Shown piece after piece: positions 52,363-61,838 of a stretch of 64,000 nucleotides of DNA. Below the pieces are notes generated by a model that was not told the DNA's origin, made no database searches, and worked only from the letters and a program-made list of their open reading frames with translations. The first letter of the stretch is position 1. Every line of letters starts with the position of its first letter. A program made the position numbers and the translations under genes. The DNA is from Lactobacillus sp. HBUAS51381 (lineage in GTDB: Bacteria > Bacillota > Bacilli > Lactobacillales > Lactobacillaceae), in assembly GCF_012641095.1 (NCBI RefSeq), contig NZ_JAAVSC010000001.1:1-64000 (forward strand), in the 5' to 3' direction.

Positions 52363-53112
52363 ATGACAGATCGTTTAAAGGGTAAAGTTGCCATTATTAC
52401 CGGCGGGGTCGCTGGTATCGGATTAGGGATCGCCGAATGCTACGTGCGTGAAGGCGCCAAAGTTGTCGTGACGGCCAACCATAACGTGGATGGGGGTCAT
52501 GCCGCCGTTGAAAAATTCGGAGACGACGTCAGTCTTTTCGTTCAACAGGATGTTGCTAAGGAAGCCGATTGGCAAAAGGTGATTGATGCCACGATTGCCA
52601 AGTTTGGGAAGCTGGATATTCTGGTTAATAACGCCGGTATCGGTGGGGTGAATACCGCCATCGAAGACTTACCACTGGCAGAATGGCAAAAGGTAATTGA
52701 CATCAACCTGACGGCCAACTTCTTGGGTGAAAAGGCCGCCATCAAGGCCATGCAAAAGACCAATGACGCTAAGGGCTCCATCATTAACGTGTCCTCCGTT
52801 GCCGGTCTAGTAGGTTTACCAATGGCCCCCGCCTACTCCGCAAGTAAGGGTGGCAGTCGCCTGTTGACGCACGCCACGGCGCTGAATCTGGCCCAACGTG
52901 GGGTGGACATTCGGGTGAACTCCGTCCATCCAGGGTGGATTGATACGGCGATTATTCCGGATGCTGCGCGTGAACAGATTGTTAAGACCATCCCAGTTGG
53001 TCACTTGGGCAAACCACAGGATATTGGTGAAGTTTGTGTCTACCTGGGTAGCGACGAATCCGGTTTCGCCAACGGTGCCGAATTTACGGTTGACGGGGGT
53101 CAACGAGCCTAA
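52363..53112 (+). CDS. Classical short-chain dehydrogenase/reductase
   Basis: A 249-residue SDR. The cofactor motif is GGVAGIGLG (TGxxxGxG-like), with NNAGIGG, catalytic Ser in NVSSVAG, and Tyr/Lys in YSASKGG. The C-terminus is VDGGQRA. Overall it resembles the R-specific alcohol dehydrogenases of L. brevis and L. kefiri but differs at the C-terminal end, so substrate and stereochemistry are not assured. Preceded by GAAAGGATG; monocistronic. Confidence 0.85.
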   Translation: MTDRLKGKVAIITGGVAGIGLGIAECYVREGAKVVVTANHNVDGGHAAVEKFGDDVSLFVQQDVAKEADWQKVIDATIAKFGKLDILVNNAGIGGVNTAIEDLPLAEWQKVIDINLTANFLGEKAAIKAMQKTNDAKGSIINVSSVAGLVGLPMAPAYSASKGGSRLLTHATALNLAQRGVDIRVNSVHPGWIDTAIIPDAAREQIVKTIPVGHLGKPQDIGEVCVYLGSDESGFANGAEFTVDGGQRA

Positions 53113-53139
53113 GCTTATTCAGATGAATCGGATGTGACG

Positions 53140-53172
53140 AAAAAGGACTGAGATTTTTTCTCAGTCCTTTTT
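53140..53172. terminator. Bidirectional terminator
   Basis: AAAAAGGACTGAG / CTCAGTCCTTTTT with a TTTT loop, serving convergent genes. Confidence 0.88.
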
Positions 53173-53178
53173 CTGATG

Positions 53179-53718
53179 TTAGGGGGTAAATTCCCGATTG
53201 ATTTTTGAGTAAATGACGGCGTCTCGATAGTCGCCCTGGACGGTGGGGATGTGTGCCCGTAGAAGCCCATCCTGATGGAACCCGCGGTGTTCTGCCACGG
53301 CTCGGCTGGCGTGATTTTCGGGCTCGGCTAGGAGATTAAGGCTGTGTAGCTTAAGCGTATTAAACCCAATGGTCTCGACCGTCGCTAAGCATTTGGTCGT
53401 GATTCCCTGACCACGCAACGTGTGATTAAGCCAGTAGCCGACAGCGGCGTGGTGGTCCTTAAAGTCGTGCAGATCAATCATGCCGGCCGGTCGACCAGCC
53501 ACCCAAATCACGGTCAGCCAGAGTTGGTGGCTAGCGATGCGCTGCTGGCAGTACTTTAGAAAGGCGGTCTCGTCCGCGACCGTTCGGGTGGTTGCCGCCC
53601 ACGGCAGCCACTGTGAAAGATATGGGCGATCGGCCGCGATGCAGGCGAATAGTGCGGGTGCATCGCTGAGTTGCGGTGACTTGAGTTGAATGTAAGGCGA
53701 AACGGAATAAGTTGTCAT
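53179..53718 (-). CDS. GNAT acetyltransferase (RimJ/RimL type), paralog 1
   Basis: The start is ATG 53718 with GAGG 8 nt upstream, giving 179 residues; the longer frame overlaps the upstream gene. Conserved segments are GYWLNHTLRGQGITTKCLATV (acetyl-CoA motif A) and NHASRAVAEHRGFHQDGLL (motif B). It is similar to the next gene upstream over its length, so this is a tandem duplication. Such enzymes acetylate ribosomal-protein termini or small amines; the substrate is unknown. Confidence 0.83.
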   Translation of the reverse strand: MTTYSVSPYIQLKSPQLSDAPALFACIAADRPYLSQWLPWAATTRTVADETAFLKYCQQRIASHQLWLTVIWVAGRPAGMIDLHDFKDHHAAVGYWLNHTLRGQGITTKCLATVETIGFNTLKLHSLNLLAEPENHASRAVAEHRGFHQDGLLRAHIPTVQGDYRDAVIYSKINREFTP

Positions 53719-53770
53719 ATGGAGGACCTCGAAGGCTTTTCGTTCATTAAAAACCTCCCGTTGGTAAAAG

Positions 53771-54319
53771 TCAACGACGGCCGTGACCATCGTGCTTTAA
53801 TTTCGAGTAAACGATAGCATCGTCGTAGGTGCCGGCCGCGGTCAGTAGGTGTTCGCGGAGAATGGCGTCCTGATGGAACTTCCGCCGAATGGCCACCGCT
53901 TGGCTGCGTGTGTTGTCGGTCGCAATGACTAATTCCACCTTATTCAGGCCGAGCTGATTGAAGGCCACGTCCTCGACGATTCCCAGTACGTGCGGCATGA
54001 TGCCGCGTCCCTGAAAGTCACGGCCCAGCCAATAGCCCACCTCGGCATGTCCATCCTTGAAGCTGTGCAGGTCAACCGTGCCAGCGGGATGAGTTCCCAC
54101 CCAGATGACGGCCAGCCAGAATTGGTTCGCGGCGATGCGCTCGCGTGATTTGAGTAGAAAGGCAGCTTCGTCGGCCACGGATTGGATGCTGGCAGTGCGG
54201 GGCATCCAGCGGGCTAGGTGAGCCCGATCCTGGTCAATCAAGGCAAATAGTGCCGGGGCATCGCTCACGACTGGCGTCATCAGGTGAGTCGTTAGAGCGG
54301 TCAGAAAATGGGATTTCAT
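53771..54319 (-). CDS. GNAT acetyltransferase (RimJ/RimL type), paralog 2
   Basis: The start is ATG 54319 (GAGG upstream), giving 182 residues. Motif A is GYWLGRDFQGRGIMPHVLGIV and motif B is NTRSQAVAIRRKFHQDAILREH. It shares the arrangement SDAPALFALIDQDRAHLARWMP with the downstream paralog. The two genes are 52 bp apart and probably co-transcribed. Confidence 0.83.
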   Translation of the reverse strand: MKSHFLTALTTHLMTPVVSDAPALFALIDQDRAHLARWMPRTASIQSVADEAAFLLKSRERIAANQFWLAVIWVGTHPAGTVDLHSFKDGHAEVGYWLGRDFQGRGIMPHVLGIVEDVAFNQLGLNKVELVIATDNTRSQAVAIRRKFHQDAILREHLLTAAGTYDDAIVYSKLKHDGHGRR

Positions 54320-54379
54320 AGGGAACACCTCGTTTCGGGGGATATTGTTTTAGTTATACCCGCCCCCACGCGAGAAGTC

Positions 54380-54412
54380 AAAAAAACACCCGACCTTTGC
54401 AAGTCGGGTGTC
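54380..54412 (-). terminator. Rho-independent terminator of mntH
   Basis: Minus strand: CACCCGAC / GTCGGGTG with an 8-nt loop, then TTTTTTT. Confidence 0.85.
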
Positions 54413-54416
54413 CATT

Positions 54417-55796
54417 CTAGGCGGTAATGCCTAGGGTATTGAGAATCAGGTAAATGTTTAGAATAATCAGGATGACGGCGATGATCCAGCCTAGGACCTT
54501 GGACCAGGTCTTGTTGGCAAATTCGCCCATCAAGTCCTTGTTACTGGTGAAGAGCACCAGTGGAATCATGGCAAAGGGTAACGCGATACTCAAGAAGACC
54601 TGCGAGGAAGTCAGAAGGTCTTCAATCTTCGCTTCGTTTCCGTGGTAAATGATGGCGAAGATGATCACGGGTGTCACGGAAAGCAACCGTGTCAGGAGCC
54701 GTTGGGCCCAGAGTGGCATCTTCAAATTGATGAAGCCTTCCATGATAATCTGACCAGCCAGCGTCCCGGTGATGGTGGAACTTTGCCCGGAAGCTAACAG
54801 GGCCAAGGCAAAGAGCATACTGAGTAGTGGGCTGGCGATGGCGCCAACGACTTGGTTGTCGCTCAAGGCGTTGAACAGATCGACGAAACGTCCTAGTTCG
54901 CTGTTCGTCCCGAAGAAGAGCGCCGCCCCCAAGATCAGCAAGAGACTGTTGACGACAAAGGCAATGGTCAATTGAATGTTGGAATCAATCGTGGTGAACT
55001 TGATGGCCTTGGCCACACTCTTGCGGTCACTGCGATCAAAGTTCCGGGTTTGTGAGATTGATGAACCCAGGTACAAGTCATGGGGCATTACCGTTGCCCC
55101 AACAATCCCTAAGGTAAGGTACAACATGCCATGATTGGTGACGATGGCGCTGGATGGGAGGTACCCTTCCAACATCTGCGTAATTTCCGGCTTCGCCAAG
55201 ATAACTTCATAGAGGAAGACGAAGAGGATCACGGCCACCAAGGTCGCCACAATGGCTTCAATCTTCCGGAAGCCGAGTTTCATCAAGACTAACAGAATCA
55301 AAACGTCCGCCGCCGTGATGATTAAGCCGACGATTAACGGAAAGCCGAAGAGTAACTTCAGGGCAATCGCGGACCCGATAATTTCGGCAATATCCGTCGC
55401 CATAATGGCCAGTTCAGTGACAATCCAGAGGAACAGTCCGGTCTTCTTACCGGTACGTTCTCGCGTGAGTTGTGCGAGATCCTTACCCGTAACAATCCCC
55501 AACCGTGCCGACATGGCCTGCAATAACATGGCCACCAGACTGGAAAGTAAGATAACGGTCAGCAGTGCGTACTTGTACTGAGCACCACCGGCGATTGACG
55601 TGATCCAGTTCCCGGGGTCCATATACCCCACGGCGATTAAGGCGCCAGGCCCCGTATAGGCCATCAGGGTTCTCCAGAAGCCCGCGTTTTGCGGCACTTC
55701 AACGGTACCATTGACTTCGTCGAGACTCTTCTGGTTATTGCCAGTGGACTCGATCATATGGTGCTTAGACTTTGGGTCGGTTTCATGATTTTTCAT
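54417..55796 (-). CDS. mntH: NRAMP-family manganese transporter
   Basis: A 459-residue protein with 11 predicted helices and a hydrophilic N-terminal extension of about 45 residues. Metal-binding motifs are DPGN in helix 1 ([14 protein letters not shown]) and MPH in helix 6 ([11 protein letters not shown]). It is proton-coupled Mn2+ (and Fe2+) uptake; lactobacilli depend on Mn for oxidative-stress defence, which suits the H2O2-forming oxidases nearby. Its promoter is recognisable at 55949-55976. Confidence 0.93.
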   Translation of the reverse strand: MKNHETDPKSKHHMIESTGNNQKSLDEVNGTVEVPQNAGFWRTLMAYTGPGALIAVGYMDPGNWITSIAGGAQYKYALLTVILLSSLVAMLLQAMSARLGIVTGKDLAQLTRERTGKKTGLFLWIVTELAIMATDIAEIIGSAIALKLLFGFPLIVGLIITAADVLILLVLMKLGFRKIEAIVATLVAVILFVFLYEVILAKPEITQMLEGYLPSSAIVTNHGMLYLTLGIVGATVMPHDLYLGSSISQTRNFDRSDRKSVAKAIKFTTIDSNIQLTIAFVVNSLLLILGAALFFGTNSELGRFVDLFNALSDNQVVGAIASPLLSMLFALALLASGQSSTITGTLAGQIIMEGFINLKMPLWAQRLLTRLLSVTPVIIFAIIYHGNEAKIEDLLTSSQVFLSIALPFAMIPLVLFTSNKDLMGEFANKTWSKVLGWIIAVILIILNIYLILNTLGITA

Positions 55797-55948
55797 AAAA
55801 TCCCTCTTTTCTATTGGCTTAGAAATTCAGGTAGTCGATTGACTTCTGTCTTTCCTGGTAAAGGCGTGGTCGGAACCAGTAATAGATGGTGCAAATAAGA
55901 GCAAAATCGGAAAACTGATGTCGATCACTCACTTCAATTCCAAACGTA

Positions 55949-55976
55949 AGTATAGGCTATTTGGCCGCAATGTCAA
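55949..55976 (-). promoter_or_regulatory. mntH promoter
   Basis: Minus strand: TTGACA (55976-55971), 16-bp spacer, TATACT (55954-55949). Confidence 0.65.
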
Positions 55977-56330
55977 CCTTGTTGGGAGTAAATTTTGGGA
56001 CTCCAAAAAAATATTTATATAAAGGAATGGGTTTTTCTTGGGATCCTCTCACCACGTGTTTTTGGACGCAGCGGATGGCAAAAGAGACCGTGGTTCCGGT
56101 TTCATGGTTGCGGTGATTGACTGTGTCCGGTCTGAGGCGGTTGGGTGCGATGGATGGGATTGAGGTAATTGGTTGATTTTAAACTAATATTAAGATTAGG
56201 CGGAGCTAACGGCAGAAAGGGAGAAATTTTTTTAATTAATGATAGAACTGTATCGGGAACCAAAAGATACCAATCGACTATGTGCAAATTTTCTGCTTAG
56301 TAGCGCCATATATAGAACAAACGGCAGATG

Positions 56331-56377
56331 ATCTAGTTTTCAAAACTAGATAATTGCGTTATAATAACGATTATTAT
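56331..56377 (+). promoter_or_regulatory. degV promoter with two palindromes
   Basis: Perfect arms ATCTAGTTTT and AAAACTAGAT around a single C (56331-56351) fall at the -35 position of a TATAAT at 56360-56365. The latter is itself part of ATAATAA-CGA-TTATTAT. A repressor binding here would block transcription. Confidence 0.55.
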
Positions 56378-56412
56378 CCCAGAACGATACTAGGAGAAAC
56401 GAGGTAACACCC

Positions 56413-57267
56413 ATGTCACAAGAAAAGATTGCAATTTTAGTGGACTCATGTTCTGATGTGCCAGCGGATGTTCTGAAGGCCGCTGATATGGCATTAATGC
56501 CAATGAACGTTATTTTTCGAGACCGCGCTTACGAGGATCGCGTCACGATCACGCCGGCGGAATTCTATCGGCGGCAAGCGACGGAGAAAGCCACGACGGC
56601 GAGTCCGACCGGGAAACACATTTTGGAGGCGTTGACCCGTATTCAGGATTCTGGGTACACACACGTCATCGCGGTATGCATTTCGGCGGGGCTCTCGGGA
56701 ACCTACCAGGAAACGCAATTATTAGCCGCTGACACGGCGTTAACCGTCCACGTGGTCAATACCCGTAGCGTCGGGATTGGCAGTGGTTTTGCGGCCATTT
56801 ACGCGGCTAAATTGCGTGCTGAGGGACGGTCATTCCAAGAAATTGTGACCGAAGTCGAACGCGTGACGGCCCAGACCAAGGTCTTCTTCTACGTGCCATC
56901 CCTGAAGTACCTCCAGGCCGGGGGGCGGATTGGTAAGGTTGCGGGAATGGCCGGAACCTTATTGAACGTTAAGCCGATCATCTCCTGTGATGATGAGGGC
57001 ATCTACTACCCGATCGCGAAGGTCCGGGGTGAAAAACGGACCATCACCAAGCTGTTGGCGCTGGTCAACGACGCGATTGGTGACGCCAAGCGCGTCAATG
57101 TGGCGGTGTGTGACGGTGTGAATCCGGAATTACGGGCCACGGTCCTCGCGAAGTTGAAGGCGGCCCACCCAGATGTTTTACAGTGGTATGCCGGGGATGT
57201 TTCCCCAGCACTAGGGGTCCACACGGGTCCGGGATTGATTGGTGTGGGCGTGCAGGTGCTGGATTAA
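56413..57267 (+). CDS. DegV family fatty-acid-binding protein (FakB-like)
   Basis: A 284-residue cytoplasmic protein. The N-terminal EDD fold opens IAILVDSCSDVPADV, with TASPTG (about 62-67) and the SGLSGTYQ motif (about 94-101) lining the lipid carboxylate. The C-terminal domain shows KVFFYVPSLKYLQAGGRIGK. FakB-type members present fatty acids to the kinase FakA for incorporation into phospholipid. The strong double palindrome at its promoter implies tight control. Confidence 0.9.
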   Translation: MSQEKIAILVDSCSDVPADVLKAADMALMPMNVIFRDRAYEDRVTITPAEFYRRQATEKATTASPTGKHILEALTRIQDSGYTHVIAVCISAGLSGTYQETQLLAADTALTVHVVNTRSVGIGSGFAAIYAAKLRAEGRSFQEIVTEVERVTAQTKVFFYVPSLKYLQAGGRIGKVAGMAGTLLNVKPIISCDDEGIYYPIAKVRGEKRTITKLLALVNDAIGDAKRVNVAVCDGVNPELRATVLAKLKAAHPDVLQWYAGDVSPALGVHTGPGLIGVGVQVLD

Positions 57268-57280
57268 AAGAACGCTGCGT

Positions 57281-57385
57281 AATAAAAAGCCACGATAACT
57301 GTGCTATCGCGGCTTGAGGGGGGATACGAGCAGAATTATAGGTACTTTGGGGGAGTGCTACTTGCTGCTCGTAAAAGAGTAATAA
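57281..57385 (-). ncRNA. Candidate C-rich small RNA 1
   Basis: Read on the minus strand, a hairpin with arms ACGAGCAG / CTGCTCGT (57372-57365 with 57333-57326) presents GCACTCCCCCAAA in its loop. It is followed by a terminator stem AAGCCGCGATA / TATCGTGGCTT with TTTTTATT. A similar arrangement with the same GCACTCCCCC loop occurs at 58841-58950. C-rich loops in Gram-positive small RNAs bind ribosome binding sites. Confidence 0.45.
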
Positions 57386-57505
57386 GAATTTGGTACAACC
57401 CAGCTAGCAACAGTCATTGGTTACTAACTTGCTTGTAGTGTAACGCCTTCGCTCTTTGGGTGCAATTGATTGGTTCCATAAATTTACTAATAACGGGATT
57501 ATCCC

Positions 57506-57658
57506 TTGCGACACAACACTTTCGGCCATATATTAATCAGCGGCTGAAAAATAATATATGTGAAGTAAATGTTAAATTTGACGATGATTTTACGGGCGAA
57601 AAGATGATAACCGCAACGTTTCGCGACGCATTGTTTTTACATGCGTCGCGATTTTTTT
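57506..57658 (+). ncRNA. Candidate small RNA with its own promoter and terminator
   Basis: TTGCGA (57506-57511), a 17-bp spacer and TATATT (57529-57534) would start a transcript near 57541. It would end at a strong terminator CGCGACGCAT / ATGCGTCGCG plus seven T (57622-57658). The roughly 115-nt product has no ribosome-bound ORF. Confidence 0.5.
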
Positions 57659-58128
57659 ACGCCCAAGCACCTGACTTTTCAAAATTTACCCGTATAATGG
57701 GAAGACAGATAGGTAATGTTAATTTTCGGCGACACTTTCGATAATTTGTGGGGTCGGACTTTCTGAAAATTGCGGGGGATGGCACTAAACGGGATAGCGG
57801 TAAATCGGACGATCAACCGATCGCAGATAAAATGTCGGCCCACACAGCGTGGTCAAGTACCCGTTAATCATTCATACGACCCATCAAACGAAAGGGTATG
57901 TCCGTCTGTGTTTTAACGGGGTCGACCGCTAATTGGGGCACGACCAAATTGTTAGAAATCGGTATTGCATTGCTTAAATAGTTAAACGATTATACGATTA
58001 TGTTAACGTGAATTGGGCCTGATTGCGTCGGTTTTTGAACCGGACAATCGCGGCTGAATGACGGGGAGAGGTCGTAAAAGCCGGTTTATCGGCGGTGAAC
58101 TGAAATGGTGATAAAAGGGAGCTTTGGT

Positions 58129-58770
58129 ATGGGAATTTTACTTGAGATTTGGGATATGATTTGGCATCCACTAAACGTGTTGGTGCCGCTGACGAATCAG
58201 CTGGGGACGGGAATCTATCCGGTGCTCTTCTTCTTGATTTTTCTGGAATCGGGGATGCTCATCTTCTCGTTTATTCCGGGACAGTCACTTCTCTTCATGG
58301 TGGGGTCCATCTCGGCCAATCCCCGCTCACAGTTGAATATTTGGCTGCTGGTCTTGATGTTTACCTTAGCTGCGACTCTGGGCTCGGCCATCAAGTATTT
58401 CACCACGTTACGGTGGCACAATTATCAAGATAAATTAATCGAACGGTTACCGGGTGAAAAGGTGGCTCAGGCCACCGCGGCCTTCAATCGGAATCAGGAT
58501 CAAACCATGTTGATTGGGCGGTTCATTCCCTTTGTCGGGCTATTCGTGCCCATCATGGCGGGAACCGTTGACATGACCTGGCGGCAATTTCGGCTCTACA
58601 ACCTCATGGGAAGCCTCCTGTGGGTGGGGAGCTGTTGTGCTGTGGGGTACTTCTTCGGCAATACACCATTCGTACGTAACAACTTTACGTGGCTGTTTTT
58701 GGCCTTATTGGCGATTCCGTTTCTGGGGCAACGTGCCCTGCAGTACATCAGGGCTAAACGGTCGGCGTAA
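58129..58770 (+). CDS. DedA family membrane protein
   Basis: The start is ATG 58129 behind AAAAGGGAG, giving 213 residues; eight upstream codons overlap the ribosome binding site. Characteristic DedA stretches are FLESGMLIFSFIPGQSLLFMVG (split by re-entrant loops), GRFIPFVGLFVPIMAGTVDM and RLYNLMGSLLWVGSCCAVGYFFG. Family members are implicated in undecaprenyl-phosphate or phospholipid recycling (scramblase-like) and in membrane-potential maintenance. Monocistronic. Confidence 0.88.
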   Translation: MGILLEIWDMIWHPLNVLVPLTNQLGTGIYPVLFFLIFLESGMLIFSFIPGQSLLFMVGSISANPRSQLNIWLLVLMFTLAATLGSAIKYFTTLRWHNYQDKLIERLPGEKVAQATAAFNRNQDQTMLIGRFIPFVGLFVPIMAGTVDMTWRQFRLYNLMGSLLWVGSCCAVGYFFGNTPFVRNNFTWLFLALLAIPFLGQRALQYIRAKRSA

Positions 58771-58780
58771 CATTTCAGCG

Positions 58781-58833
58781 AAAAAAACAGGCATCTAAAG
58801 GCGATGGTGAATGCCTTTAGATGCCTGTTTTAA
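58781..58833 (+). terminator. Rho-independent terminator of dedA
   Basis: A perfect 18-bp stem AAACAGGCATCTAAAGGC / GCCTTTAGATGCCTGTTT. Confidence 0.9.
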
Positions 58834-58840
58834 GCCATAA

Positions 58841-58950
58841 GAAAAGCCTCGAGTAACATGCGGATTACTCGAGACCTCATTAGGAATCTGTTAATAAATC
58901 ACTTGTTTTGGGGGGAGTGCATCTATAGACAGTGATTCCTATCATCTATC
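58841..58950 (-). ncRNA. Candidate C-rich small RNA 2
   Basis: Minus strand: arms AGGAATC / GATTCCT (with TGT/ACA extension) present GCACTCCCCCCAAAA in the loop. It is followed by a terminator-like stem CTCGAGTAA / TTACTCGAG and GGCTTTTC. The layout matches candidate 1 at 57281-57385. Confidence 0.45.
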
Positions 58951-59502
58951 ACAGTGCTTAAGGTCAGAACGTATCACGAACTAACTGTAATCATCATAAT
59001 CGCCGGTCAGTAGATACGCAAGTGAAATGTGACTGTTCAGGTTAAGTGGTTATAAATCAAAAATATTTTGACTGACCGGTTCGTTACGGTCCAACAATGG
59101 CCGTGAAAGTGATCCGTCTTAGTCCCTTATTTATAGCCTGATAAGCCCGGCGTAAAATCAACTAATGAGGTTTGTAACCGATTTAAACCAACTAATTTAG
59201 CAAGGGGTAAGATGAATTATGGTGTCGATGATTACTTAAATCCGAACAAACTGGTAAAATAGACCTAACGACAATTAGCCTTACAGACGTTTGGTAGACA
59301 GCGCTTACTGATTGAAATATTTATAATCATATTATAAGTAATTGCATAAATTATTTAGTGCATGATGCACATTCATCCGTCATCTTTCATGAAGTGTGAG
59401 GTTTTGCCGTGATTTCAGGTTTTTCCGAGACAAAGTCATTTATCTTTCGCTAACTTTCTAGTAGACTACCGTTAGAATTGTTTTTCATGTAGGAGGGTAA
59501 AC

Positions 59503-60903
59503 ATGAAAGTCATCATTGTTGGTAGTACACATGCTGGTACAAATGCGGCGCTCCAAATTTTGCGAGATCATCCAGAGACCGAAGTGACCATTTACGAACG
59601 GCACACGAACGTTTCGTTCCTGTCTTGCGGAATTTCTTTGTTCTTAGATGGACAAGTTAAGCACCTTGAGGATATGTTCTACTCCTCACCTGAGGCATTG
59701 GTTGAAGCCGGGGCAAAGGTGTTGACGCGGCACAACGTGATTAAGATTGATTCAGAGAATAAGTCATTAGAGATTGTGGATATGGATACTGGGGACATGT
59801 CCACGGATACTTATGACAAACTGATTATGGCCACCGGTTCAACTGTGACCGTGCCGCCAATATTTGGTATTGATGAAGACAAAGTGATGATGTGTAAGAA
59901 TTACGAGCAAGCCGTCGCGATTGATAAAGCGGCTAAAGGCAATAAGCGAATTGCGATTGTCGGTGCTGGGTATATCGGAACGGAACTGGCCGAGAGTTAT
60001 GCACGGACGGGACACGACGTTCGGTTGCTACAGTCACGTGATATTATTTTAAATCATTATGTTGATAAAGAATTATCCGATCACGTGGTCAGTCTATTGG
60101 AAGATAACGGTGTGAAGGTGATGTTGAATCACCGGGTCACGTCCTTTACGGGTGATGAGAATGGACAATTAGTCATCGAAACCACGAACGGTGATTTCAC
60201 CGCGGACTTGGCGGTCGTCTGCACCGGGTTTGTCCCGAATACAGAACTGTTGCGGGGACAAGTCGACATGGATCGGCACGGCGCCATCATTATCAATGAT
60301 TACGTCCAGTCGTCCAATCCCGATATCTTTGCCTGCGGGGACGCGAGTGTTGTTAACTTTAATCCTACCGGTAAGCCGGCCTACACGCCACTGGCAACCA
60401 ACGCCGTCCGGCAAGGGATGTTGGCTGGAATTAACATCTTTGGTAACATTCAGCAGTACATGGGGACGCAAGCGACTTCCGCCATGCAGATCTTTGGGCG
60501 GACGTTGGCCTCGACCGGCTTGACGATTGACCATGCCTTACGCGCTGGAATGGATGCCGATCAGGTTACTTTCCAAGGCACTTGGCGGCCAAAATACATG
60601 CCATCAACGGATGACTTGACGATTAACCTGGTCTACAATCGTGAGAATCGGCGAATCTTAGGTGCACAGTTGCTGAGCCAACACGAAGTCGCGCAATCGG
60701 CCAATGCCATTTCAATTGCGATTCAAAATCGGAACACGATTGATGATTTGGCCTTCGTGGACATGCTCTTTAATCCGAACTTCGATGATCCATTTAACTA
60801 CTTGAACATTGTGGCTCAGATGGCAGTTGAGAAGGAAACCAAGCGTGGCAATAACCATCCGCGGTTAACGGCTGGTGTGGATAAAGATCCAGAAAATGTT
60901 TAA
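59503..60903 (+). CDS. nox: NADH oxidase (FAD-dependent, Nox type)
   Basis: A 466-residue flavoprotein. The FAD motif at the start is KVIIVGSTHAGTNAA, the redox cysteine lies in FLSCGISLFL (about residue 43), the NADH fold is RIAIVGAGYIGTELAESYA, and the FAD C-motif is IFACGDASVV. This pattern and length match water-forming NADH oxidases that reduce O2 to water by a cysteine-sulfenic intermediate. It regenerates NAD+ and removes oxygen, complementing pyruvate oxidase. It starts behind AGGAGGG. Confidence 0.92.
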   Translation: MKVIIVGSTHAGTNAALQILRDHPETEVTIYERHTNVSFLSCGISLFLDGQVKHLEDMFYSSPEALVEAGAKVLTRHNVIKIDSENKSLEIVDMDTGDMSTDTYDKLIMATGSTVTVPPIFGIDEDKVMMCKNYEQAVAIDKAAKGNKRIAIVGAGYIGTELAESYARTGHDVRLLQSRDIILNHYVDKELSDHVVSLLEDNGVKVMLNHRVTSFTGDENGQLVIETTNGDFTADLAVVCTGFVPNTELLRGQVDMDRHGAIIINDYVQSSNPDIFACGDASVVNFNPTGKPAYTPLATNAVRQGMLAGINIFGNIQQYMGTQATSAMQIFGRTLASTGLTIDHALRAGMDADQVTFQGTWRPKYMPSTDDLTINLVYNRENRRILGAQLLSQHEVAQSANAISIAIQNRNTIDDLAFVDMLFNPNFDDPFNYLNIVAQMAVEKETKRGNNHPRLTAGVDKDPENV

Positions 60904-61238
60904 TATCTAAGACAAGGTTCGGCCCGGGATTTGGTTCCCGGGCTTTTTTTATGGAAAAAGGACCTCGACTAATACTAATTGGGATCTCAATTCTATGTTC
61001 AATTCCGGCCATTAGTTAACTTGGGGTAACGTTGTTTGACAACAGAAACGATAATTTGCTGAAAAATACAACCAAACTAATCGACTGGGTAAGTTTAATA
61101 GCGTTCTTCAACAAACGTTTTGATATCAACCAATTTATAGCAGGATTAGCTTGACGTGCATACTCTTTTTCGTAATAATGCAAAGTGTTCCATGGTAGTC
61201 GGTCGTCTAAGTCGTTATTTATCCGAGGAGGAATGTTC
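60904..61238. other. Intergenic region: nox terminator and promoter of the next gene
   Basis: Terminator GGCCCGGG / CCCGGGC with seven T (60921-60950). Promoter TTGACG (61151-61156), 16-bp spacer, TAATAA (61173-61178) for the gene at 61239. Between them nothing further is recognised. Confidence 0.6.
60921..60950 (+). terminator. Rho-independent terminator of nox
   Basis: GGCCCGGG / CCCGGGC, then TTTTTTT. Confidence 0.88.
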
Positions 61239-61838
61239 ATGAAACATCGATCAAGAAAGATCCTTTATGCCGCCTTATCACTTATGTCACTGTCGTCAAC
61301 TTTTTTAGTCGCTGTTCCAACGCAAGCCCATGCTTCAGAAAAAGTTTTAAATGCGTATCCCAAACAGCTGCGTGGTTATTGGTATAATCGCGTTGACGGC
61401 GGATATGTGTACCTTTATCACATCACTAAGCATGATAATGATCAGGGCCATATGTCCTTCAAAAATTTGAAAAAGGCCTTAACTGAATACAAACACACAC
61501 CTCATGAAAGTATTGATATGAATATATCTAACAAACTAGGACGTAAGTTGAAAATGAATAAGACGTTTACAGTCAGTCAAGCTGGTAAAAAGCGTTGGGT
61601 CAAGCGTATTTCAACTAGTTTCCATAAGAAACACACACCTGATTATAGTGAAGAGCATGATGTTTACTCTTATTATCTACAGGGATCAAAAAAACGTCCC
61701 GTCTTGTACATAGATTGGTTATATGGGAGTACCTCAAAGGTCTTTAAGAAACCGGTCCCGAAGCACCATCAGCGAGGGGATGCAGCGGTGACTAGAGTTA
61801 GTGCTAAAGTCCTGAGATCAGCTGGTATTTACAAGTAA
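61239..61838 (+). CDS. Secreted basic protein of unknown function
   Basis: The start is ATG 61239, seven bases after GAGGAGG, giving 199 residues; the longer frame begins upstream of the ribosome binding site. The signal peptide (about 1-33) ends TQAHAS. The mature part is Lys/His/Tyr-rich (LRGYWYNRVDGGYVYLYH, KKRWVKRISTSFHKKHTP) and resembles small secreted lactobacillus proteins whose function is not known. It has higher AT content than upstream genes and marks the start of an accessory end of the window. Confidence 0.7.
   Translation: MKHRSRKILYAALSLMSLSSTFLVAVPTQAHASEKVLNAYPKQLRGYWYNRVDGGYVYLYHITKHDNDQGHMSFKNLKKALTEYKHTPHESIDMNISNKLGRKLKMNKTFTVSQAGKKRWVKRISTSFHKKHTPDYSEEHDVYSYYLQGSKKRPVLYIDWLYGSTSKVFKKPVPKHHQRGDAAVTRVSAKVLRSAGIYK

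Larger units (their letters stand above)
55797..56412. other. Divergent intergenic region between mntH and degV
   Basis: AT-rich. Holds the mntH promoter (minus), the 21-bp palindrome at 56331-56351 and a second palindrome ATAATAACGATTATTAT (56361-56377) at the degV promoter. No gene is supported between about 55990 and 56320. Confidence 0.5.
57268..58128. other. Long non-coding stretch between degV and dedA
   Basis: No convincing protein gene; the 94-codon frame at 57460-57744 runs through a strong terminator. It contains a C-rich small-RNA candidate (minus, about 57281-57385) and a promoter-terminator unit (plus, 57506-57658). The remainder, about 57660-58100, has no recognised feature. 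Confidence 0.5.
58771..59502. other. Intergenic region: dedA terminator, small-RNA candidate and nox promoter region
   Basis: Contains the dedA terminator, the second C-rich RNA candidate and, closer to nox, the palindrome GTGCATGATGCAC (59358-59370). A nested dyad CTAAC..TAGT-AG-ACTA..GTTAG at about 59452-59477 overlaps a TAGAAT -10 candidate. No protein gene seen between 58960 and 59340. Confidence 0.5.

Noticed and set aside
57460-57744. 94-codon open frame downstream of degV
   Set aside because: It has no ribosome binding site and runs through the strong terminator at 57622-57658; the composition is not protein-like.
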